A DNA stretch of 64,000 nucleotides from Druceiella hillmani (Eukaryota > Arthropoda > Insecta > Lepidoptera > Hepialidae). Every line of letters starts with the position of its first letter. Within the stretch, counting starts at the first letter, position 1. Under the pieces are notes generated by a model. It had not been told where the DNA came from. It ran no database searches and was given only the letters and a program-made list of their open reading frames with translations. This document shows, piece by piece, positions 26,180 through 48,234 of the stretch. A program made the translations under genes and the position numbers. The DNA is taken from NCBI GenBank assembly GCA_039881145.1, contig JAYKKI010000087.1:9846001-9910000 (forward strand), read 5' to 3'.

Positions 26180-27030
26180 TTTACTAATTTGATGAAAGAT
26201 GTAAAGACTGCTACAAATAATATATGTCATGTGAGGTGCAAGTCCACGGTGTCTTATGCAATAGTAAAGATTTGGTTCAGAAAGTTCAGGAATGAGGACT
26301 ACGATCTGGATGATGAACCCAGTACCGGACGTGTATATGTATATATATATGTATATATATATATATTGCACGAATTGGGAAAAGTTTAAAAATACGGTGT
26401 GTGGATCGACACGAGTTGTCATCATATCAACTTCAGTGCAGAGTTGATACTTGTCAACAGTTATTGACATTGAAACGTAACTTCTACTAGCTGAATCAGA
26501 TAGTAACTGGCGATAAAAAGTGGGTTACATACGTTAACCATACACACAAATGTCAATGGCTTGGTGTCGGAGAAACAGGACTTTCAATATCCAAACCTGA
26601 AATAAGTGCCAAAAAGGTGATGCTCAGCTGCCAGTGGAACGTCAAGGGCATTGTTTATTGGGAGTTGCTTCCGGAGGGATCTACATTTAATGCATATATT
26701 TACTGTGAACAATTGGACCGATTAGCTAATAAATTGAGTAGTCAACAGGACTATTTTCTGCATCATAATGATAGACCACACATTGCAAAACGTACTCGTG
26801 ATTAATTAGAGGAACTTGGCTGGGTTCTACTCACTCATCCACCATATTTGCCGGACATTGCGCCCTCCAATTATTCAGGGATCTAAATAATCATTTATGT
26901 TAAAAAAAATTTGACGTCAAAGAAGATCTCCAAATTGACCTCGCACAGTTTTTTGAATCAGCCACCTGTTGCACCTATCTTTTGTATAACTCTTGTCATG
27001 ATACCATTTGCAAATGATGGGTACAAGTAG
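26180..27030 (+). mobile_element. Dead mariner (DD34D-type) transposase
   Basis: The plus strand carries mariner pieces in order. The helix-turn-helix region ends IVKIWFRKFRNEDYDLDDEP (canonical ..WF.RFR.GDFDLEDEPRSGRP) at 26262-26320. It is interrupted by a (TA)n microsatellite at about 26334-26366. At 26611-26880 come VMLSCQWNVKGIVYWELLPE, then LHHNDRPHIAKRTRD, a stop, then LGWVLLTHPPYLPDIAPSNY. The catalytic HHDNARPH box reads HHNDRPH and the final SDY reads SNY, so both acidic positions are damaged. A frame change then gives KKFDVKEDLQIDLAQFFES and a final ANDGYK at about 27020, near the usual mariner C-terminus. It lies directly against the Mutator/YqaJ relic. Confidence 0.88.
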
Positions 27031-27034
27031 CAGA

Positions 27035-28805
27035 ACATTGCCTGTCTGAGGCGGCACGGGAACATGCAGCATATGTAAAATCCATTGGTAATGTAGATGA
27101 AAACTTTGTACCAATGATCACTATAGTAGTGGATGGTTGTTGGTCTAAAAGGTCTAAAGGTCTTATCGCACCAACTATAACGATCTTATCGCACCAGCTT
27201 CTGCTTAAGAGTAAAAAATAAGTACTACCTCATTTGTTCTCGGTTGTCCAACAAAGGCTCTGAGCCTCCATCACATACCGGTTTTAAAAAATATACCGGT
27301 CCTTCAACTAAAATGAGTGAGACCATTATTGGGAGTGGGTTTAAAAAAAATTCTTGCAGAAACTGTTCTCATTTATTGCCGATGGAGACTCCAGCACTTA
27401 TAATTTCTCAGCCTTCTGAAAATGCCACTGTAGATAAAATAGAATATAAAAAACATCTCTGACGTTATTATTGCAAATCCTTGTTGGCAATAGCATCAAA
27501 CACAGCCAATTCATTGAGAGCACTGAAGCTTATCAAGGATAATTACTTGAGATTGCAGTAGGGTGTAGATTCATCTGTGTAACATTGAAATAATCAAAAT
27601 AATATAAAAAAATTGTTAATATATTGATATAAATATATTATCAATTTTTTAATTGAAAAAATTTATAATATAAAAAGAGATATTAATGGGCCCTCTATCA
27701 CATATTTAGCGATCATTCTAAATGTTGCGTTTATTTTTGTACTGCAAGTACGAGTATGCATAATAGTGAAAATTTAGTTACCAAATTAACAATTTGTGGT
27801 GTTTTCCACTATATAACTGATGTTACTCGTAGATTATTTATCCATTCTTATAGTTTATTTCACAATGAAACGACTAATTTAGCAGTAAGCTTTAATTCAC
27901 ACGTTGCCAAATATATAAGAGGAAAGAGAGTTAACTTTTCTCCCAGAGATTTTTATAGTGGGCAATGTGCAACTGCTGTAGTGTCTTTTAATAAAGGTTG
28001 TTCTTAATCTTTTGTGCATAAATTTACTTTTAAAAAAAAAATTAGAAACATTTCGGAGAAATCTCAATGATGTTAGAAGTTCTTATCAAAAGACTTACTT
28101 TGGTGAGAGCTGTCAGAAGCCGGATATGATTGACGGAGTATACGAAGAAGCAAAAAAAGAGTTTCTCAAAGAATTGGTATTGACCCCTGAACAGCGGGAT
28201 GATCTAAACATCCCGCTGTTCAGCAAAGTGCTAATCTACTTCGGTTAGAGTCTAGAGGGAATTTATTAACAGCTTCTCGGTTTGCCAGAATGTACAGGGG
28301 ACGTGTGAACATGAATTGCGCTTCATTGGTTAAACGGACAAACAAACAAAATGAACAGACATTGAAAAAACAATGAATACACTGCACTCAGAGAATTAAC
28401 AACACTTTTACATATCAACATTGAGGACTGTGGTTTATTTGTTGATAATGAATTTCCTTTCCTAGGATCTTCACCAGATGGTCGGTACGCAGACGGCGTT
28501 GTAAAAATGAAGCACCCATTATCTAGTTTCAATTTGCGCCCAGATGAAGCAATACAAGATTGTAGTAAAATTTATATCAATGAAATGCATCCGCAGTTTT
28601 ATCAAACACAAGGTTAGCTTCGTATCACTGGCCACGACGTCTGCTTTTTTGGGGTCTGGATCGGTACTAGTAAATTGAAATATAAATTTATTGCGAAAGA
28701 TGCCCAATTCTGGAAAGCATAACATGGAATCATATTTAGTGAAATTTTATCAAAACTGTATGCTTACAAAAGTGGTGGATCTTCGATTATCGAGATCAAT
28801 TTTGA
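27035..28805 (+). pseudogene. Mutator-like transposase/YqaJ exonuclease fusion relic
   Basis: A single decayed copy of the large arthropod protein family that couples a Mutator-like transposase region to a YqaJ-type (lambda-exonuclease-like) nuclease. In order on the plus strand: MITIVVDGCWSKRSKG (about 27113-27160; canonical ITVIADG.WSKRSYG); PSHTGFKKYTGPSTKMSETI (27268-27327); FIADGDSSTYNF (about 27370-27405; canonical FI.DGDSSVY) in a shifted frame; VDKIEYKKHL (27431-27460); SFNSHVAKYIRGKRVNFSPR (27885-27944; canonical GGKRVNF); CATAVVSFNKG; ESCQKPDM...YEEAKKEFLKEL (28105-28175); LLTASRFARMYRGRVN (about 28264-28312, canonical LLTASNFG); CGLFVDNEFPFLGSSPDG (28429-28482, the YqaJ DGx core); HPQFYQTQG*LRIT; QNCMLTKVVDLR. 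Frameshifts and stops are scattered throughout. No introns are visible. It is probably a mobile element rather than a host gene. Confidence 0.85.
28189..28221. repeat. 13-bp-arm palindrome at a frameshift in the YqaJ relic
   Basis: gaacagcgggatg (28189-28201, encoding EQRDD) is exactly inverted at 28209-28221 across a 7-base loop. After the palindrome the protein resumes in another frame (QQSANLLRLESRGNLLTAS). Confidence 0.9.
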
Positions 28806-31800
28806 AAATAAAATTTGATACATAAATTTCATTTTAATGAAACAATTTTGCACCTCAGCGAGCATATTATTTTGGGGAACTGATGCAAACTACTCATTTT
28901 GGAGTTGAACGTTTGGATGGTGAGAAAGGAAGAGTCATGAAGAAACGTGGTATATTTAGCAAAATTAGTTATCGTTCGTGATTTTAAATAATTAGTGATC
29001 TCATGTTTATGTTCACGAGTTCATATAATGTTTTTTTGTTTTTTAATTTTTCTCATATATGAGTGAGATCTGTTTTCACTGGAGTCAAGAGGGAGCAGGT
29101 TTCAGTCGTTTGTGGTTTCCTTAGAGTTCATAGTATGAAATATTTAAATGAGTCTAAAAATATTTCCCCCTGTGGTTATCTTATTCTTTTGTCTTTTATA
29201 TTGTTAGAGGTTGAAGCTACTTTAATTAGCTACTACTCCCTCGGTAAAGCCACATGTAATAATACAAAATAAATGAAACTGGTTACCAAATAAATAATAT
29301 ATAAAACACATACTTTCATTTTAGTTATAGTTGCAACAAAGTTATAGCCAATGCACATTATTAAGATATTGCAAACAGATTATAAATTTGTTGAACACCA
29401 ACACACGGCGTTGCTACGTGTGTATTGGTAATTTTGCAATTAGTAAATATTTGTTCTCGAGCAGCAGGATTTTGTAAATACATTCTTAAAGAATAGAGTT
29501 TTAAAAGCATAAAATTTTTAAGATAATGCCAGTTGTACTAAAACCTGGAATTATTGATACAGCTCTAATTTCCTAATAAGTCTGACTTTCAGGCGAGTGA
29601 AGCTGTAGACAAAATGGAGTATTAAATGAAAAAGCAAGTTTGTTTTATGTTATTTACACTGACCTGTATTTTTGGCTGGTACAGTTTAAATTATTTTTCT
29701 GATGATTCAGCATCTGGTGTTGCATCTATCTCCATAGTCGATAATCCAACTATCTCCATAATAGATATTGCTGTATTCATTTCCCTTTTCATATATGTAA
29801 CTGAAGCAACTTAGTTATAATAACTATATCTTTTAAATATTGCACCCATATGGCTTTGCCACCTTGTTATTTTGTTTTCAATAGATTTGTTGGAATGTAA
29901 ATATAAATAAATTTTCAAGTGTACATAAATTTCTCTTCAGATTTATTAATGATGCAACTCAAGGATTAACGACAGTATTACTGTCACTTACTGACCTGAG
30001 GCGCAGTCGATAAGATGCAAGAATCTAATAGGCAAGGCCACCACATTTTGATGTGATTCCAAAATTATTTATTTAATTGTGAATGATTTTATATTCTCAA
30101 TAGATATTGAGACATTTAGTTTGTGAGAAACGAAGGTGAGTCTCGCAACCCATCACATTAAGTCTCAAATAAACTACGCTGGTAATGGTCGTTCTTACCT
30201 GGTTATCCTGAAAAGCAGCCATAAAATTATAAATAAACATATTAACATATTTACATAAGAACACTAATCTGTAATCACTGTCTTACTTGACTAATCTGGT
30301 GTATCTTATTTATCTTTACCAAATAGGACTATCATATTGAAATCAATTGTTCCCGGTACTGGAACATCAATGTGAAAGCAGAAAATGTCAATAATATTGA
30401 CAGCTGGAGAAGAGAACAGAGGCAGACACCATAAGTTTCTCCATGGCTTACGCTCTTAACCGCTGATTCCTTCTCTCGCATATTTTTCATGTTCTCTTAA
30501 TATCTTTTCAGCTGAAAATCAGATCTGGAGGTTGTAAATCTTTAAGCGACGAAGGTGGTGGCTAAAGCAGCTCGTGCCTTTTTCTTTTTTACAAGATTGT
30601 GAGCATTCGTCGTCTTTTTCTCAATAATAACATTTTTGCAACCAATTTCGTGAGGCACTCTTGCCTAGAAAAGTAATGTCCATAAAATTACATTGACAAC
30701 AAATTTCAAAATTACAATGCTTACATACATTACAATGCTTATATTCCTTAGGAATAAAATTACAAGTAATATTTTACTAGTCACTCCTGAACATTAAACA
30801 ATGCACAAATTGTTTGCCAGCTAACGTTTGGCTTGTGAGCGAAATTAGCTATGGTATTACAAACATTAATTGACTGATCATGTGCACGGAACGAACTCAG
30901 TGTGTTCACTTAACCAATTCCGAAGCAAATGTTGTTCATGAATAGCAATTTTATAACCGACGCTTAGCAATGCATATATTCAGTCACTTCACAGTTCAAG
31001 AAGTGGCTCTATGTGTGTGTGCAGTTTATGAATACAGGCTTTAGTCATGTGGTATGTGAATTCAGTAAGATATAATGAAATCGAAAAGGAGACATCTAGT
31101 CTCTTTCATAGACTTCCTCATTCTATAGTGGCCGATAAATATTACTTACGGAATTAAATTTAGTGGATCGTGCAATCTTACTCACGTGAACACATGAAAT
31201 TGGACATCTATTAGCTGTGTGGTGCATTTCGAAGTCACGCATTCTGATTGGCGGACAATTTGTGTTTGCCAAAAATTTTTAAACTCCATTTTATTTTTGA
31301 TTTCAATCATTAAATAAAAATATTTATACCCAATTTATTGCAATTACACATTGTTAGTCATTGTTCTAACTCGAAAATTATGACATATATTAATCAGATA
31401 TTTACTTTTAAACATGTCGCAAGTAACCCGTTGTATTATATATACATATATCAAAATAAAACAATTAAAAATAAATTGCATATTTTTTTTAATACGAGCA
31501 TTTTACAACAACATTGATTGACATCATCACATGAGATCCGTTTGAAGTCCATTTTAAGTAAAACTAAACTTGTTCAATAACAAAAAGCTGCTAATTTATT
31601 TTGTCACTATTATTTCACATGGATAAATTCACATAATGACATCACCACATTACAGACATGAATTTCTGACCGTGCCTTTGCAAAATATTTCATCTACCTC
31701 AATTTATATCGATATACACTTTTCTACTCACTCACAAACACCCGCCACATTACACAGTCCCCCTTTCGAGGTCTCAATTGTCTTTTGTCACTATGACCCT

Positions 31801-32065
31801 CCACAAACTGTCGACACACGTAAATGTTCCCAGAGAGCAGAAAGAAACTTATAGCATTTCTATTAGCGTTTCAAAATAATTTTTATTTCATTTAGTTAAT
31901 CACCTTTTGTCTTTATACATTAACTATTATTATAATTATTAACCAATTAATATAAAAAAATGTCTATTCTGTTCTGAAAAATAAAATGTAGATACTAATA
32001 ATCAAATAAAAAAACATAACACAATACACTTTCCTATTATCGATTGTTCATAACGACATTGTTAA
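28806..32065. other. No gene recognised between the YqaJ relic and groucho
   Basis: AT-rich sequence with only short, unrecognised open frames. No splice-bounded exons or element ends could be supported. It probably contains the intergenic DNA downstream of groucho. Confidence 0.45.
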
Positions 32066-32072
32066 TTTACAT

Positions 32073-32186
32073 TTTATTCATTTATATCTTTATTATTACA
32101 ACAAATTATAAAATAATTCGCCCGCGAGGATAATGCTCCCATTCTAAAATGCATTCCAAAAATTACAATTAATATATTTGTTTATT
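32073..32186 (-). promoter_or_regulatory. Polyadenylation signals of groucho 3' UTR
   Basis: AATAAA occurs on the minus strand at 32181-32186, 32089-32094 and 32073-32078, about 145-260 bases past the groucho stop. Alternative short 3' UTRs are therefore possible. Confidence 0.55.
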
Positions 32187-32330
32187 TTTGTGTACATTTA
32201 TATTATTTTTATATGGGCATGTGTATGTATAATTATTTATAACTTTATGTGGTTTAATTAAAAATTAAAATAGTTAACATTTTCTACAAACAAAAAAACG
32301 AGTAGTGTAAAAGGAAAACAGACTTTGCAT

Positions 32331-42543
<10,213 letters not shown>

Positions 42544-43069
42544 CTGTGTAAATTTGAAATTTCTTTTAATATTTTCATCAAAATCCATACAAAGACGAAT
42601 TTAATTTTTGTTTATTCTAATTTTGTCCGCGGTCACGGTATCCACGGTTTCATTTGTCCACAGTTCACAAGCGCCCGTCATTAATGAGCACTGCTCGCAA
42701 CATAATCAACTCGAGCGTTCTTTAAAAATATTTTCACAAAAAGAAAACATATTTAATAACTAGATAGCATTAAATAAAATGATACAAAAAATGAAAAATT
42801 TTCGGTGAAATAATAAAAACAAAACAATTTTCCTTCTCGTTTTATACTATTATAATTATAGATAACACGCTACTAACTGCGGTTTCGAATATCCAAAGAA
42901 GCGTTTGTAACGCATTACTACTACTTATGCAAATGAAAGGGATAGTTAGTCAAGTCAAATTCACTATCGATCGCAAAGTAATCATGCAATATTGCCACAT
43001 TTCTTACGTTTATCGAAATGTAAGATATAGGTTGATGCATTTTCATATTAATGACTTATGATAATTTTT

Positions 43070-43155
43070 AAATATATATGGTTTATATAAAGTTTCCTTC
43101 TGCCTTTCTCAATATATAAGGTATATATAAAGCTTCCTTCTCTCTGTCTCAACAT
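43070..43155. repeat. Short tandem duplication, about 55-60 bp unit
   Basis: atatggtttatataaagttt followed by ccttctgcctttctcaa is repeated as aaggtatatataaagctt followed by ccttctctctgtctcaa. The two copies are imperfect. Confidence 0.7.
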
Positions 43156-44215
43156 TATATTCTTATTTTTATCAGTTACAGGAAACATAAACTCGTAAGT
43201 TCTACTGTCATTGTTTGCTATGTTTTTTTTTTCAAAGTATACCAGATAAATAAAAAAATAATAATTATACGAAAATATATTTTTATTGTATTTATTTATT
43301 AAACTTAACTGATACTTAGAAAATTAAATACACAGATGGCGGGCTTATTGCTACAGGCGTTATATTTTATATCAGACCGCAAATCTACGAGTGACCAGCG
43401 TTAGTGATGTGATCTATATTGTAATGAATGATAGAAGAAATGACGGTAGACGAACAGGTATAAGCAATAAATAAAGGAAAAAAATTAAGTAAGTTAGATG
43501 AAAACATTCGCACGAATGAAATTTTAATGTGAAATAGATAAAAGATACATGCAACATATCGCATATAGTAATAAGTAAGTTAATGTTCAAACTGTAGCAT
43601 TTCGACACGTAGGCTATTTTAGGTAACGCTACTTCAGACGAGATTTACACACAGTAGTGATTTATTCCCTATTGAAGATGGTTCCGTGCGAACCAATTAG
43701 AGTATTCTTTTCTTTGGGACATAGTTCAAGGCCGTGTGCTGAAAGGTGCCGGAATCGTAACTTCAATTTTTACTTGCAAGTTAATAAAAATATTAAATTT
43801 ATCAAAATAGAGACCATTTAATATTAAACAATAACTTTCCACTTATTAACTCGCTTAGTAACGTCCACTTTCGAGTGGACGTATTCAGCGGCTATATCCT
43901 CGCAGTCGGCGTTGCTGTCGACGAATATAATAACCAACGTGTCGGCCGATGCAACGAGTGCGGGTGCGATGTATCGATTTGATATTTAGTACATTTTTTA
44001 TCGTGAGCTTAATTTCAATAAAAATCGTGGAGCTTGTGAGTTTTCGTAGACGTATTTCGTGCTATTCTTAGAAGAAATCTCGTTTAAGAGACGTTAGAAG
44101 CTAAGAATATTTACGATACAATAGCAATACTGTAACATAAAAATATACCTGGCGACCGAAACTATCATACTAGAAGTTGTTCCCGCTGTGAATAAAAATT
44201 GAAATAGAAAATATT

Positions 44216-45094
44216 CACAATTAAATGAAAATACGTGATGTAGTATTATTTCTACTTTCTTTAATTTCTTTACCACGACCTAGGTTTCGTTGTATTACAA
44301 CATCTTCAGGTGCACCAGCATTAGTGCGACCGCTAGGTAGATGGAACAGTGCGGTGCTACGAGTCGCTCTCCCTGGCACACGAAACTGCAACTGATTCAC
44401 TATATCGGCGCAATCATAACGACTATGGCAAATATTATAAAATACAATTGCTCCGAGTTCGATACGCCTTTCGTGGAGAGTACGGTAGTTGAATGTGTAC
44501 ACTGCATTATAATAGTCTATTTTGGGTGTATTGAAGCGATATTGCAATGTACGTATAAATCGTTTTTGCACTCTTTCGATCATATCAGAATATGTAAGAT
44601 AGTAAGGATTCCAGACGGCAACAGCATATTCAAGTTGAGATCGCACAAGACTTGTGTAGAGGATGCGATACGTTCTCATTTGCTTAAAGGGTTTGGTAGT
44701 TCGTAAGACAAAGCCTAGCAAAGCTTAAGCTCGCGATGTGATCTGCTTTACGTGAACATCAAAATGTAGCTTTTGATCAAACATTACACCAAGATCACGT
44801 ATGCAATTAACAGATTCCAAAGAATGACCACCTATGTCATAGGTATGAAAATATATTGTCTTATTTTTAGAAAAGGTGATCGATTTACACTTACTGTGAC
44901 TTAATTGTATCTTGTTTATTCTGCAATACGCATCTAGTATTTTAAGATCTTCTTGTAACTTCGAATAATCAGAAGAATCTCTTATTTTGAAGAAAATCTT
45001 TAGGTCGTCAGCATATAACTGGAACTTGCTGTGTTTAAAACAATTGCTGATGTCATTTATAAATTTATAAAGAAAAATATAAAATATTAATATC
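44216..45094 (-). mobile_element. 5'-truncated LINE copy with 13-bp target duplication
   Basis: The C-terminal half of a non-LTR retrotransposon reverse transcriptase. The frame 45096-44725 encodes FINDISNCFKHSKFQLYADD (catalytic YADD intact), then CIRDLGVMFDQKLHFDVHVK. It reaches a single in-frame TAA (44725-44727), then resumes in the same frame at 44724-44221 with LGFVLRTTKPF, ILYTSLVRSQLEYAVAVWNP, and ERVQKRFIRTLQYRF. The last codons (APEDVVIQRNLGRGKEIKES) run through the structured 3' tail also found at 21.4 and 35.5 kb. aatagaaaatatt flanks the copy (44203-44215 and 45095-45107), which is good evidence for target-primed insertion. The copy starts just before the YADD box, so most of the polymerase and the endonuclease are absent. 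The clade is jockey/CR1-like by wording only. Confidence 0.88.
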
Positions 45095-45289
45095 AATAGA
45101 AAATATTACAAACAAAATTCGTCTAGACACATTTACTCATTGAAAATTATCACAATCGTTCACTGGATTTCCGTTTATTCGATTGCTAAATCGATTAACA
45201 CGAATCCGAAGTTGGCTTCGTCAGCCGTTTCGGTGACCGCTCAAAACGTACGCAAAATAAAAGGAAACGTCAGAGGCGTTCGAACATTA

Positions 45290-45480
45290 ATTAACCGAGG
45301 GTGGCCCCTGCCGATCGCGCGCGCATAACTTTAATCCCCTAATCCATATTTGACCCGTCGACCGACAGCGGAGCGTACCTTCCCGACTTCACTTAAAACG
45401 AGCAAACAAACCGCCCGGCATAACCCCCGCCCTCGCCGTCGCCCTCCGCCGCTACTTCTCCCTCCCAGAGACCTTTTCAT
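45290..45480. other. CpG/GC-rich island in groucho intron
   Basis: GC-rich, including ccgatcgcgcgcgcataact and cctcgccgtcgccctccgcc, between AT-rich flanks. No open frame resembles a known exon. It is a candidate conserved non-coding or regulatory block; function unknown. Confidence 0.4.
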
Positions 45481-46152
45481 TCATCCTTTTTGAAAATGCA
45501 GTATATTCTAATTCGAATTCTTAATTTGCTACAAGTTATATTGGTATATTTAACAACAACCACATAATTTAAATTGAATTTTCACCAAGCCTATTATCAA
45601 CGCATTTCAATACATTTCTACAGTTTTCGATTTTTTAAATATTAATTTCATACAAATCCACGTTCAAAAGAAAATAGTGGGTCTAAACCAAGTAAGTAAA
45701 TATAATTTATATAATGTTTGTCTGTTCGCTTATAATTTAAGTTCTACTAGATGGAATATGATGCAATTTTCCTGCCATGGAGAACATTTACCTAGAATAA
45801 TTACCTAGAAAGTTTTCTACAAACAACATTTTATACACTTCAGTGTAGATAACATTACTGTGTTAATATTTGTGATAATGCGGAGAGGAAGTTATTTTGT
45901 CAGACATTTTCAAATTCAATCGTCAATTGTAGAAATTGTAAACATCACAAATTCTACGCGAGAGGGACCACGGGAAAAGTTACCGTATCCATAAACGTAT
46001 AAGTATTTAATTTATATATAATTACATTAAAATCGGTTGAAGTATTAAAATGTTATGTTAAAACAAGTGTTGCCTACACTTGTTCTTATTTTTTTAAAAG
46101 CACAACCATTCTTTTAAAAGTGCGAGTTAAAAATTTACTTTAAACAGAAATA

Positions 46153-46549
46153 TACACGATGTCCGGGAATAAATGTCGGACAAAGAAAGACGCTATTCGT
46201 TGGCTATAAAGGAATAAATTGTCGTTGAAATAAACCTTAAAACACGCCCTTTTTCTAATTGAGTGCAAAAAAATATTACACATTACCCTTTTTAACACAC
46301 CCAATACTTGGCCTAAGTGCGGTTTTTACCCGCAGTAGCGAGGTCTTCGCACCTGTTCGAGGTTATACCCCCGAGCGGCGCTGAACAGAGTGCGTAAGTA
46401 TCGTGTGTACGAAGAAGATGTCAAATAATTATGAATATTATTTTAAATTTTCTGAAAAAAGTCATCATTTCAATTTTATATTAACGACTATTTTTCAGAC
46501 ATCGGATAACGTCTTTCTTTTTTCGACATTTATTCCCGGACACCGTGTA
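46153..46549. mobile_element. MITE copy B (397 bp)
   Basis: The left terminus tacacgatgtccgggaataa (46153 on) and right terminus ending ttattcccggacaccgtgta (46549) are inverted over about 45 bp with few mismatches. The copy is collinear with copy A at 35877-36274. It retains CpGs that copy A has lost, for example gagcggcgctgaa at 46373-46385. A short open frame (MSNNYEYYFKFSEK) exists in both copies but is broken in one, so it is not taken as a gene. Confidence 0.9.
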
Positions 46550-47269
46550 CATTATGTTCATTTTGAATATTTTTCATGTTCACTCGTGCACGAACGAGAA
46601 GTATTATCTGCAACTATGTTGTCCTTTTCTTGCGCCATAATTGCATATAATACTTCTCACTTTCTCCCTCTCTCTTCCCATCGAAGAAGCTGACCATCAG
46701 TACGACACCGACGGATGGGTTACAGTGACGCCATCTATGCGTTAAGAGTGTCTCTCATTTTTGGAGCTCACAATTTAGCCGTGTGTTATCATCGCAAGAA
46801 GATCGCATTGAAGCATCAAATGGAATCCAGTTGTAACCTGTAACCATCACGAAACGGATAATAAAAATTGCGCCACTTTCAGTTTACATACTTATATCCC
46901 GTCGCATGATTTGTATCAATCAAGAAGTAAAAATATTTATTTTTCTGGGAACTTCTTTTACTTTCTTCCTTAATAACTCCTCTCATCCTTTCCTTCATTT
47001 TTAAAGCTACTTTTTTTGTCGTATATTTACAAAAATCCCAATAATCGCCTAAGAAAATTATTAAATTTTTTTCATATAGATCCACGTTTATTTACGAGCA
47101 CAATTAACACAATTAATAACATAAAGAAAGACATGTAACCATAAAAAGATGACTTTGCAAAAAATTGCAAAAACAAAATTAATAAATGCAGGCTCTATAT
47201 TAGACAATATCATACTTAGTTTTAGACAAATCGAAATGTGTAACTCGCGTATTTTCGATAAGCAAATAA

Positions 47270-47530
47270 TCGCATAAATCAGCGGGCGCGCCACCGCTCG
47301 AGTACAGATGCGTATCCGTAAAGGGCAGCGCAAATAATTGAATATGTCGGGCGAGGGCGCCGCAACAACACGGAAAGCCGCCGCGGGCGCTCGCCGACTA
47401 ATCTTTTTCAACGTTCGCTGGGGAGCGCCGCTCGCCCTATTGGAAAGTAACAATTTGGGGGCGAACTAGAGTAAAGTTAGATACGCTATCGATTGCGGCC
47501 TGTTTATTGCGCGCCCCACGATCCGAGACT
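47270..47530. other. CpG-rich island
   Basis: Contains agcgggcgcgccaccgctcg and aagccgccgcgggcgctcgc, next to AT-rich DNA. No exon recognised; possible intronic regulatory element. Confidence 0.4.
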
Positions 47531-48234
47531 AAATTTCAACTCACACCGCATTCGATGGAGGTGTTTACGCTCTCATTTGTTATTATGGCGATAGCAGTAG
47601 TACGAATGGCCGAATTATTTATATCGACTCACAGATTCCTCACAGACGTTGTTTCGATGTTGAGTGTCGCGACTGACATTATTTAAAGTTCCCAAAAAAT
47701 TTCATGCGTTACATTCTCACAGAGAGGTAAATATAAAAGCTCGGCGCAGTATCGTTTTTAATTTAAGTCGCGAACAAATAAAATTAACCTAGAGTGCCTA
47801 TTACCTTAAAAAATTAAGCCAAAGAAAACTGAAAATCTCGTTCAAGTCGTCTTTATTCTGTGCTCTTTCGACTGTCGTCTGCCTACCTGGGGCGAGTGGA
47901 GCTACATTACTTTTCTAATTCCTTAACGTCAATGTTTATTTTGTTTATACCGAGAAAACCATTTTCATTTTCTCTCTGTTCCTGTCACATCCCGACTTAG
48001 AACTACGTACAGGTTTATAGGCAAGTTTTCATTAGAAAATTATCTTACAGAGCCAACGTCAAATTATCTAAAATACGATTAGTTTAAACGGAATAAATCA
48101 AAGCATATCCTAGTAGACAATCAATACTGACAAAGCTAGTCGACTCAGTAAAGCTAAACAAAGAATATTGCACAACATACGATAATATATTTAACGAGCT
48201 ATAGGCGTCGATGTAAGATATTGAACTGTTCGGG

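Noticed and set aside
44300..44360. Hammerhead ribozyme in the LINE tail
   Set aside because: The core reads CTGAAGA, not CTGATGA, and the third stem is not evident. Kept only as a structured tail.
46403..46693. Small plus-strand protein in MITE copy B (and at 36101 in copy A)
   Set aside because: The frame lies within a MITE, is not preserved between the two copies, and runs out past the element end.
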